In this document: positions 8,367 through 15,521 of the stretch, piece by piece
Numbering within the stretch: position 1 is the first letter of the stretch
Layout of the letters: each line of letters starts with the position of its first letter
NCBI GenBank assembly: GCA_964556425.1
Contig: CAZKWC010000010.1
Location: forward strand, 1-64,000
Length of the DNA: 64,000 nucleotides
Source of the DNA: JALQUL01 sp964556425
Lineage (GTDB): Bacteria; Pseudomonadota; Gammaproteobacteria; Burkholderiales; Burkholderiaceae_C
Direction: 5' to 3'
Made by a program: the position numbers and the translations under genes
Notes under the pieces: generated by a model
The model's database searches: none
The model's input: the letters and a program-made list of their open reading frames with translations, nothing else
What the model was told of the DNA's origin: nothing

Positions 8367-9689
8367 ATGTTGGCACAAGAAATTATTCGTCTAAAACGAA
8401 ATGGTGAAGTTTTAAGCACCGAACAAATCAATGAGTTTGTTGAGGGGTTGGTGAGTCAAGCTTGGTCTGAAGGACAAGCCGCTGCTTTAGCAATGGCCAT
8501 ATTTTTTAACGGTATGACCATGCCAGAACGGGCCGACTTAACCAAGGCCATGATGAATTCTGGCTCTGTAATGGATTGGTCTTCTATGCAATTAGATGGC
8601 CCCATACTAGACAAACATTCTACAGGCGGAGTTGGTGATAAGGTCAGCTTAATGTTGGCACCCATGGTAGCAGCCTGTGGTGCTTATGTGCCCATGATTT
8701 CAGGCCGAGGTTTAGGCCATACGGGTGGTACGCTCGATAAATTCGATAGTATTGTGGGCTATCAAACCCAGCCCTCATTAGAGCTATTAAGACAGGCGGT
8801 GCAAACTGCGGGTTGTGCCATTATTGGCCAAACCAGTGATCTTGCCCCAGCCGATAAACGCCTTTATGGTATTCGTGATGTGACAGCGACTGTCGAATCT
8901 ATACCGCTTATTACGGCCAGCATTTTGTCTAAAAAATTAGCGGCAGGTTTACAAGGCTTGGCAATGGATGTGAAGTTTGGCAATGGTGCTTTTGCAGACA
9001 ATCTAGAAATGGCCAGAGAGCTGGCGCAATCATTGGTGCAGGTTGCCAATTTAGCAGGCTTGCCTACCAATGCTTTATTAACCGACATGAATCAAGTTTT
9101 GGGTCATAGTGTAGGCAATGCCCTAGAAATGCTAGAAGCCATTGAGTTTTTAAATGGTAGTTATCAAGACCCACGCTTGTTAGAAATTACGCTAGAGTTG
9201 GGCGCTGAAATGCTGGTGCTGGGTAAATTGGCCAGTAGTTTAGACAATGCCCGCGAGCAATTGCTTACTCAATTAAATAACGGCAATGCAGCCAAGCGAT
9301 TTGCTTTAATGGTACAAGCATTAGGCGGGCCTGCAGATTTAATGCAAAACCCACATCAGTATTTAACTGCTGCAAACACCGTCATAGAAGTGAAAGCGCC
9401 ACATTCGGCATGGGTGGCTTCTATGCAAACTCGTGATATTGGTATTTTGTTAATCGAGCTGGGCGGAGGTCGTCGCAAAGCCTCTGACACCATCGACCAT
9501 AGTGTCGGCTTTACTGGTTTACCGGCAGTAGGAGTGCGTCTAGAACAAGGACAAGTTTTTGCTAAAGTGCATGCCAATAGTCCTGCTCAAGCTCAAGAAA
9601 TGGCGCAGCGTTTATTGGCACTTTACCAATGGTCTAATACACCAGTAGCCACTACACCTGCTATTTTAGAAAAAATTACCGGAGTATAA
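8367..9689 (+). CDS. deoA: Thymidine phosphorylase
   Basis: Phosphorolysis of thymidine and deoxyuridine to base and deoxyribose 1-phosphate. The signature around DKHSTGGVGDKVSL and the SGRGLGHTGGTLDKF phosphate/nucleoside-binding loop are intact. The length of 440 fits the E. coli-type homodimer of the NP-II family, with helical N-terminal, alpha/beta and C-terminal PYNP domains. It lies between deoC and deoB, two bases from deoB, as in a tightly coupled deo operon. Confidence 0.95.
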   Translation: MLAQEIIRLKRNGEVLSTEQINEFVEGLVSQAWSEGQAAALAMAIFFNGMTMPERADLTKAMMNSGSVMDWSSMQLDGPILDKHSTGGVGDKVSLMLAPMVAACGAYVPMISGRGLGHTGGTLDKFDSIVGYQTQPSLELLRQAVQTAGCAIIGQTSDLAPADKRLYGIRDVTATVESIPLITASILSKKLAAGLQGLAMDVKFGNGAFADNLEMARELAQSLVQVANLAGLPTNALLTDMNQVLGHSVGNALEMLEAIEFLNGSYQDPRLLEITLELGAEMLVLGKLASSLDNAREQLLTQLNNGNAAKRFALMVQALGGPADLMQNPHQYLTAANTVIEVKAPHSAWVASMQTRDIGILLIELGGGRRKASDTIDHSVGFTGLPAVGVRLEQGQVFAKVHANSPAQAQEMAQRLLALYQWSNTPVATTPAILEKITGV

Positions 9690-9691
9690 AA

Positions 9692-10945
9692 ATGAGTCGT
9701 GCAATTGTTTTAGTTCTCGATTCTTTTGGCATTGGTGCAGCCCCTGATGCCAATCGATTTGGTGATGTAGGCGCCAATACTTTTGGTAGCTTGTTAAAAT
9801 GGGCACAACAACAAGGTCGTACTTTACAGATTCCAAACCTACAAAAAATGGGTTTGGCCCATGCCGCTCAAACTGCCACTGGTCAATGGCCCTTAGGTTT
9901 ACCGCTTATTCAGCCAGAAAAATCAATTTATGCAGCGGCAGCTGAAAAAAGTTTTGGTAAAGATACCCCCAGTGGTCATTGGGAAATGATGGGTGTACCA
10001 GTGGCCTTTGATTGGGGTTATTTTAAGCCTGGTGCTAAAGGCGAGAATATTTTTCCAGCGCATTTATACCAACGCTGGTTAACAGAAGCAGGCTTAACAG
10101 GCAGCTTAGCGAATTGCCATGCCAGTGGTACAGAAGTGATTCAAGAGTGGGGCGATGAGCATATTAGAACCGGAATGCCAATTTGTTACACCAGTGCCGA
10201 TAGCGTGTTTCAAATTGCTGCTCACGAAGATTATTTTGGTCTAGAGCGTTTGCTAAAAATTTGCGAAATCGCTAAACCTATTTTTGATGAGGCTCAAATT
10301 GCACGAGTGATTGCCAGGCCTTTTAAAGGCACTACCGGTCATTACACTCGCACAGGTAATAGACGTGATTACACCACGCCTCCACCAGGCGCTACTTTAT
10401 TAGATCGCTTGGTAAGCGAGGGACGAGAGGTGCATGCAGTAGGCAAAATTAGCGATATTTTTGCCCATCGCGGCATCTCTACCAGTTACAAAGCCGATGG
10501 TCTTGATCAAATCTTTGAAAAAACTTTTTTAGCCCTAGAGAATTGCCCTGAAGGCTCTTTGGTGTTTAGCAATTTAGTTGATTTTGATATGCTCTACGGC
10601 CATCGACGTGATGTGGCTGGGTATGCCACCGCCCTAGAAAAGTTTGATGCTTGGCTACCGCAATTACAAGCGAGCCTAGAGCCACAAGATTATTTGGCTT
10701 TAATTGCCGACCATGGGTGTGACCCTGGTTGGCCAGGCTCAGACCACACTCGTGAGTTTGTTCCTATGTTAATGTGGAATTCACAATTAGGCAGCAGTAC
10801 AGACGCAGGCCAACGAGCGAGTTTTGCCGATTTAGGCCAAACGTTGGCCAAGGTTTTAAAAATAGATTCACTTGATCACGGCCAAGTCCTACCAGGTTTG
10901 CCCGACTTGAATTATTGGACCGAGCCCAAGGTGCAATACGTTTAA
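9692..10945 (+). CDS. deoB: Phosphopentomutase
   Basis: Converts ribose 1-phosphate and deoxyribose 1-phosphate to the 5-phosphates, linking the phosphorylases to DeoC and the pentose pathway. It is an alkaline-phosphatase superfamily enzyme. The metal motif at the N-terminus (LDSFGIGAAPDA, with D10), the catalytic-threonine region DTPSGHWEMMG, and the C-terminal metal ligands in ADHGCDPGWPGSDHTRE are all present. The length of 417 is normal. A GGAG ribosome site precedes ATG 9692. It is the last gene of the plus-strand nucleoside operon and is followed by a strong terminator. Confidence 0.95.
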   Translation: MSRAIVLVLDSFGIGAAPDANRFGDVGANTFGSLLKWAQQQGRTLQIPNLQKMGLAHAAQTATGQWPLGLPLIQPEKSIYAAAAEKSFGKDTPSGHWEMMGVPVAFDWGYFKPGAKGENIFPAHLYQRWLTEAGLTGSLANCHASGTEVIQEWGDEHIRTGMPICYTSADSVFQIAAHEDYFGLERLLKICEIAKPIFDEAQIARVIARPFKGTTGHYTRTGNRRDYTTPPPGATLLDRLVSEGREVHAVGKISDIFAHRGISTSYKADGLDQIFEKTFLALENCPEGSLVFSNLVDFDMLYGHRRDVAGYATALEKFDAWLPQLQASLEPQDYLALIADHGCDPGWPGSDHTREFVPMLMWNSQLGSSTDAGQRASFADLGQTLAKVLKIDSLDHGQVLPGLPDLNYWTEPKVQYV

Positions 10946-10973
10946 GCCTAGTAAAAACCTGAACCCATTTTTT

Positions 10974-11005
10974 AGCCCCAATCTTTCACAAGTTGGGGCT
11001 TTTTT
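10974..11005 (+). terminator. Intrinsic terminator of the nucleoside operon
   Basis: AGCCCCAA (10974-10981) pairs with TTGGGGCT (10993-11000), followed by five T. It acts on the plus strand after deoB. There is no matching T-run for the psuG message arriving from the other side. Confidence 0.85.
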
Positions 11006-11033
11006 AAACCCATAAATAGTTTGGTAAGGTCCA

Positions 11034-11957
11034 TTAAATAGGGTTTAAAACATATTGCTTGGCAATTTCAGCTGCCAATTTGGCATTGTTCATGACCAAA
11101 GCAATATTAGACTTTAAGCTATCACCACCGGTTAACTCTACTACTTTAGCCAATAAAAACGGGGTGGACTCTTTACCTTTTATGCCAAGCTCCTGGGCTT
11201 GTTGCAAGGCTTGCTCTATGGCGGCATCAATTGCGGCTTTAGGCATAGCAAATTCGTGTGGTATGGGGTTGGCTACTACCAAACCACCTTTTAAGCCCAT
11301 GGCCCATTTGTGATGCATTACGTTGGCAATGGCAGAGGCAGTGTCGAGTTGGTAATTCACCGCAAAACCACTTTCACGGGTAAAAAATGCAGGTAACTCT
11401 GAGGTTTGGTAACCCACCACTGGTACACCGTAGGTTTCTAGGTATTCTAGGGTCAGGCCTAAATCTAAAATCGACTTAGCACCCGCACAGACTACCGCCA
11501 CATTGGTTTGGGCTAATTCTTGCAAGTCGGCAGAAATATCAAAATTAGTTTCGGCACCACGGTGTACACCACCAATTCCGCCTGTGGCAAACACCTTAAT
11601 ACCCGCCATAGCCGCAATAATCATTGTCGAGGCTACCGTGGTAGCCCCAGACTGCCCAGCGGCCACTATAAAGGCCATATCACGGCGACTGACCTTAGTA
11701 ACGTTTTTTCCTTCTTTGCCCAAATAATTAATTTCTTCGGCGCTTAAACCTGCTTTTAAGCGACCTTTAACGATAGCAATGGTAGCTGGAATAGCGCCAT
11801 TGGCACGCACCTGTGCTTCTACTGCCATGGCGGTTTCGACATTTTGCGGATAAGGCATACCATGGGAAATAATGGTGGACTCCAGGGCTACCACTGCCTG
11901 ATTGTTTTGCAATGCCAAAGCTACTTCGGGGTGAATATCAAGTAATTGAGTGTTCAA
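11034..11957 (-). CDS. psuG: Pseudouridine-5'-phosphate glycosidase
   Basis: Cleaves the C-C glycosidic bond of pseudouridine 5'-phosphate to give uracil and ribose 5-phosphate. E26 (in VALESTIISHGMPYP) and K161 (in VCAGAKSILDL) line up with the catalytic glutamate and lysine of E. coli PsuG (E31 and K166). The glycine-rich FATGGIGGVHRGAE loop is also typical. The length of 307 is normal. It is the second gene of a minus-strand pair with psuK (48 bases apart) and converges on the deo operon. Confidence 0.95.
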   Translation of the reverse strand: MNTQLLDIHPEVALALQNNQAVVALESTIISHGMPYPQNVETAMAVEAQVRANGAIPATIAIVKGRLKAGLSAEEINYLGKEGKNVTKVSRRDMAFIVAAGQSGATTVASTMIIAAMAGIKVFATGGIGGVHRGAETNFDISADLQELAQTNVAVVCAGAKSILDLGLTLEYLETYGVPVVGYQTSELPAFFTRESGFAVNYQLDTASAIANVMHHKWAMGLKGGLVVANPIPHEFAMPKAAIDAAIEQALQQAQELGIKGKESTPFLLAKVVELTGGDSLKSNIALVMNNAKLAAEIAKQYVLNPI

Positions 11958-12005
11958 AATAAAATCCTTAAAAATTTGACGACTTCATTGGTCGTGTGAT
12001 GTGAG

Positions 12006-13109
12006 TTAATGGTTGGGATAATATGGTTTGAGCAAATGTTGAATCGCTGCTTTCGATAAGCTCGGGTGATTAGTGGCATGGGTGCTAGCGGTAAAAGCAG
12101 CGCAAGCACTGGCAAACTGCATGGTTTGAACTGGACTTAAATTATCAAAAAAACCATGTACTAATCCGGCACAAAGAGCATCTCCTGCACCAGTCACATT
12201 CATAATTTGCGCAGGGATTGGTTTTTGCCAAAATTGCTCGCCCTTGTGATGGCTAAAAAACAAACCTAATTCGGCAAAACTTAAGACCACTTGTTGGACC
12301 CCTTTATCGTGCAAAGCTTGAGCCACAATAGGTGCTTGCTTAGGATGGTCTAAACTAATTCCAGTAAGTGTTTCTGCTTCTAATCGATTGGGTTTGAGTG
12401 TGTGAACCCACTCTAGCCAAGGCAAGATTCGTTGGCATTTCACTGCAGATACCGTATCGACAAACACTGCTGCGTTTTGCACTTGAGAAAATAAATACTC
12501 TAAAGAGGCAGGACTCAAATTGCAATCAAGCACTACACAACTAGCATTTTTAAGCTTATCTTGTTTTTCTTGTAGTCTTGCCGAGTTAATTTCCTCCAAT
12601 ATAGCCATATCGTTGACAGCGGCTAACATATTGCCATCGGGTAAATGAATGGACAAATAAGTGGAGGTAGGTGATTGATTTAAAATCCAACTATCACTCA
12701 TATCAACCCCTGCTTGCTGGGTGTGCTCTAATAATTTTTGGCCATAAATATCATTGCCTAAAGCAGTTAATAATTTCACCTTATGGCCTAATCGAGCCAA
12801 ATTTTCGGCAATATTGCGAGCCACTCCACCTGCCGAGGTGAACACTTGACCGGGTGTGGAGTCACCTGCTTGAGGCGTAATACTTAAATTGCCAGAAATA
12901 TCCATATTCGCACCACCTATGACTAGGACTTGTTTTTTAGGTGCGATGACATAACCTTTACCTAAAATTTCACCCTTTTGCATTAAATTCATAAGGTGTA
13001 CCGCCACTGCAGAACGGCTAATACCTAATTGGTCAGCTAGGGTTTGTTGTGCAATAAGAGGATTTTGTTGAACAATATCAAGAATTTGTTGTTCACGTTG
13101 TGTAGTCAT
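12006..13109 (-). CDS. psuK: Pseudouridine kinase with N-terminal winged helix-turn-helix domain
   Basis: Phosphorylates pseudouridine at the 5' position for PsuG. Residues about 60-365 form a PfkB/ribokinase domain (VIGGANMDISG at its start; the catalytic signature NVTGAGDALCAGL near the end). Residues 1-58 are an added winged helix-turn-helix (QREQQILDIVQQNPL...QQTLADQLGISRSAVAVHL), an architecture also seen in E. coli YeiI but absent from E. coli PsuK (YeiC). The protein may therefore regulate its own operon in response to substrate. The start ATG overlaps a perfect inverted repeat, and no Shine-Dalgarno sequence is visible. Confidence 0.9.
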   Translation of the reverse strand: MTTQREQQILDIVQQNPLIAQQTLADQLGISRSAVAVHLMNLMQKGEILGKGYVIAPKKQVLVIGGANMDISGNLSITPQAGDSTPGQVFTSAGGVARNIAENLARLGHKVKLLTALGNDIYGQKLLEHTQQAGVDMSDSWILNQSPTSTYLSIHLPDGNMLAAVNDMAILEEINSARLQEKQDKLKNASCVVLDCNLSPASLEYLFSQVQNAAVFVDTVSAVKCQRILPWLEWVHTLKPNRLEAETLTGISLDHPKQAPIVAQALHDKGVQQVVLSFAELGLFFSHHKGEQFWQKPIPAQIMNVTGAGDALCAGLVHGFFDNLSPVQTMQFASACAAFTASTHATNHPSLSKAAIQHLLKPYYPNH

Positions 13110-13139
13110 AACAAATGTTTAGTTAATAAGCATTTGTTA
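13109..13139. promoter_or_regulatory. Inverted-repeat operator at the psuK start
   Basis: TAACAAATG (13109-13117) and CATTTGTTA (13131-13139) are perfect 9-base arms separated by 13 bases. The repeat runs from the edge of the -10 box to the psuK start codon, covering the predicted transcription start and leader. A repressor bound here would block the promoter. The best candidate is the DNA-binding domain of PsuK itself, which is inference. Confidence 0.65.
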
Positions 13140-13167
13140 GTATATTGATTTTTGAAATAATTGTCAA
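13139..13167 (-). promoter_or_regulatory. psuKG promoter
   Basis: On the minus strand, TTGACA (13162-13167) and TATACT (13139-13144) are spaced by exactly 17 bases, a near-consensus sigma70 promoter. Initiation near 13132 leaves a leader of about 23 bases before psuK. Confidence 0.8.
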
Positions 13168-13179
13168 TTTTAGAAAAAC

Positions 13180-13216
13180 AAAAAGGCTAGTCACTGGTGA
13201 AGTGACTAGCCTTTTT
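13180..13216. terminator. Strong bidirectional terminator
   Basis: A 16-bp perfect stem (13180-13195 with 13201-13216) has A-runs on one side and T-runs on the other, so it can work on both strands. It ends the histone-like gene on the minus strand and shields the psuK promoter just beyond it. Confidence 0.9.
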
Positions 13217-13269
13217 AAAAAGCAAAACTAAAGTTGCTAAACCTTAAAATTTTCAGTCAAACTGATGAT

Positions 13270-13937
13270 TTAAGGTTTAACGCCTGTAGGAAACGGCCAA
13301 TTGGCTTGTGGTGATAAGTCAGCAGCCGGATTTTTTTTAGCTGTTACTTTTTTTTTTGTGGCTGCAACTTTTTTAACGGCTACTGTTTTTTTAGCAGGAG
13401 CGACTTTTTTAGCAACTGCTGCTTTTTTAGCTGGAGCGGCTTTTTTAGCAACTACTGCTTTTTTAGCTGGAGCGGCTTTTTTAGCAACTACTGCTTTTTT
13501 AGCTGGAGCGGCTTTTTTAGCAGCTACTGCTTTTTTAGCTGGGGTGGCTTTTTTAGCAACTACTGCTTTTTTAGCTGGAGCAGCTTTTTTAGCGGCTACT
13601 GCTTTTTTAGCTGGAGCAGCTTTTTTAGCAGCTACTGCCTTTTTAGCAGGTGCAGCTTTTTTAACGGCTGCTGCTTTTACAGCAACCTTTTTGGCAGGAG
13701 CTACTGNNNNNNNNNNNNNNNNNNNNNNNNNNNNNNNNNNNNNNNNNNNNNNNNNNNNNNNNNNNNNNNNNNNNNNNNNNNNNNNNNNNNNNNNNNNNNN
13801 NNNNNNGCAGCTTTTTTAACGGCTGCTGCTTTTACAGCAACCTTTTTGGCAGGAGCTACTGCTTTTTTAGCAGTTGCGTCTGCAGCTTTTTTAGTAGTCG
13901 CTGCTTTTTTAACAGCTGGTTTGTTTGAAGTTGCCAT
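13270..13937 (-). CDS. Ala/Lys-rich histone H1-like nucleoid protein (interrupted by scaffold gap)
   Basis: A DNA-compacting protein of the bacterial H1-like type known from Bordetella and relatives. It begins MATSNKPAVKKAATTKKAAD, continues with many AAPAKKAV(A/V)AKK-type repeats and ends with the conserved tail NWPFPTGVKP. AGGAG (13946-13950) is the ribosome site. A 100-N gap splits the gene, but the 55 bases on its left edge (13652-13706) are repeated exactly on its right edge (13807-13861). Removing the Ns and one copy leaves 513 bases, exactly 171 codons with an open frame, so the real protein is probably 170 residues. The repeat number could still be misassembled. The terminator at 13180-13216 follows. 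Confidence 0.88.
13707..13806. other. Scaffold gap (100 N) that appears to be a false gap
   Basis: Both flanks carry the same 55 bases, which is what two assembly contigs sharing an overlap look like. The true distance between contigs is probably negative, so no sequence may be missing here. Confidence 0.85.
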
Positions 13938-14001
13938 AGTGTGTTCTCCTTGTTGAACTAACTTGAATCATTGTGCACAAAAATATTAGCACAAAATGAA
14001 A

Positions 14002-14031
14002 CATACTTAAGCACCTAGTTGCTTAAGTATG
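14002..14031. terminator. 12-bp inverted repeat between nrdB and the histone-like gene
   Basis: CATACTTAAGCA (14002-14013) and TGCTTAAGTATG (14020-14031) pair perfectly across a 6-base loop. On the minus strand the stem is followed by a T-rich stretch, so it may terminate nrdB. It also lies about 65 bases upstream of the histone-like start, so an operator role is possible. Confidence 0.5.
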
Positions 14032-14112
14032 AACCGGGTTGTAACCTTGACAGGCTATGCATTAACGCCCCGATCAAGAGTTAAAACAAGAACAACACCA
14101 AGTTGCATTATT

Positions 14113-15252
14113 TTAATCCCAAGACAAGGCCCCGCCTGATTGATATTCAATCACGCGAGTTTCGAAAAAGTTACGCTCTTTTTTAAGATCAATCATTTCG
14201 CTCATCCAAGGGAAAGGGTTTTCCTCGTTGGGGAACAATTCTTCAAGACCAATTTGAGTGGCGCGACGGTTAGCAATATAACGCAAATATCCCTTAAACA
14301 TAGATGCATTCATTCCTAAAACACCACGCGGCATAGTGTCCTCAGCATATGCATATTCTAAAGCCACTGCTTGCTCAAACAAATCTTTGATTTCGAGCTT
14401 AAATTCTGGAGTCCATAAACCAGGATTTTCCAGTTTAATTTGATTAATAAGGTCAATACCAAAATTGCAGTGCATGGATTCGTCACGCAAAATATATTGG
14501 TATTGCTCTGCTGCACCGGTCATTTTATTTTGACGACCCAACGCTAAAATTTGTGCAAAGCCTACGTAAAAGAATAAGCCTTCCATTAGGCAAGCAAAAA
14601 CAATTAAGGATTTTAAAAGTTTTTGGTCGTTCTCTGGAGTACCAGTTCTGAAGAACGGGTCGGTGAGGGTGTCAATGAAAGGAATTAAGAATTGATCTTT
14701 ATTGCGAATAGAGGAGACTTCATTGTAGGCATTAAAGATTTCACCTTCATCAAGGCCTAGTGACTCGACAATATATTGGTAAGCATGTGTATGAATAGCT
14801 TCTTCGAATGCCTGGCGCAATAAAAATTGACGACATTCAGGGGCAGTAATATGACGATAACTACCAAGAACAATATTATTGGCAGCTAATGAATCAGCTG
14901 TCACAAAAAATCCTAAATTGCGTTTCACAATACGACGCTCGTCTTCAGTAAGGCCATTAGGGTCTTTCCAAAGGGCAATATCACGTGTCATATTAATTTC
15001 TTGTGGCATCCAGTGATTGGCACAAGTTGCTAAATATTTTTCCCAAGCCCATTTATATTTAAAAGGTACCAACTGATTCACATCAGTTTGTCCATTAATA
15101 ATTCTTTTATCTGCGGCTGTGATACGTTTCATTGGTAATGGCGTATTAGCGCCTTGTGTAGCTTGTTGTAATACATTGGCTAAAGTCACGTCTTGTTCGG
15201 TGGCTTTAATATGAGTGTTGTTAGATAAAACTTCTTCGTCCCAAGTCAACAT
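14113..15252 (-). CDS. nrdB: Class Ia ribonucleotide reductase, small subunit
   Basis: Holds the diiron-tyrosyl radical cofactor used by NrdA to reduce ribonucleoside diphosphates. Metal ligands can be followed: D120 (FFVTADS), E151 and H154 (EEAIH), and later glutamate and histidine in DESMHCNFG. Y158 sits four residues after H154, as the radical tyrosine does in E. coli, so this is not a chlamydial-type (Ic) enzyme in which that position is phenylalanine. The length is 379. An AGGA ribosome site lies 6 bases from the ATG. nrdA lies upstream on the same strand, 269 bases away, with a hairpin and palindromes between. Confidence 0.95.
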   Translation of the reverse strand: MLTWDEEVLSNNTHIKATEQDVTLANVLQQATQGANTPLPMKRITAADKRIINGQTDVNQLVPFKYKWAWEKYLATCANHWMPQEINMTRDIALWKDPNGLTEDERRIVKRNLGFFVTADSLAANNIVLGSYRHITAPECRQFLLRQAFEEAIHTHAYQYIVESLGLDEGEIFNAYNEVSSIRNKDQFLIPFIDTLTDPFFRTGTPENDQKLLKSLIVFACLMEGLFFYVGFAQILALGRQNKMTGAAEQYQYILRDESMHCNFGIDLINQIKLENPGLWTPEFKLEIKDLFEQAVALEYAYAEDTMPRGVLGMNASMFKGYLRYIANRRATQIGLEELFPNEENPFPWMSEMIDLKKERNFFETRVIEYQSGGALSWD

Positions 15253-15521
15253 ATGATGTCCTATAGTCGGATTATGAAAGGAGTTATAAAAAATTAAAAG
15301 CTTTTAATTCAATATAACAAAAAGGTTGTTGCACTTTCGCAATTTTTTAGTTAATTGCAAAAGCATCAAGTGAAGCAAAAATAAAAATGTTGAAAGCGTT
15401 TCAATAAAAATAATATAAAAATAATAGATTTTTATAATATGTTTGGCTTATTGAGCAGAGCCTAATGGCTATCAAACTCTGCTCAATAAATAATTGAATT
15501 CGTCAATTAATATTTAAAAAA
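15253..15521 (-). promoter_or_regulatory. nrdA-nrdB intergenic region with palindromes
   Basis: This AT-rich leader holds an 18-base perfect palindrome centred on AAGCTT (15292-15309), a LacI/CRE-like site TTGAAA-GCG-TTTCAA (15390-15404), and a 10-bp hairpin just after nrdA (15451-15460 with 15477-15486) that lacks a T-run. nrdB probably has its own regulated promoter here, but I cannot pick the boxes with confidence. No clear NrdR box pair is visible. Confidence 0.4.

Noticed and set aside
13380..13700. Regular short repeats that might suggest a CRISPR array or minisatellite
   Set aside because: The period follows the coding repeat of the Ala/Lys-rich protein, there are no unique spacers, and the frame stays open.
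13301..13819. A long plus-strand open frame rich in Ala/Phe/Leu
   Set aside because: It is the mirror of the AAKK repeats of the histone-like gene on the minus strand and has no ribosome site or conserved end.
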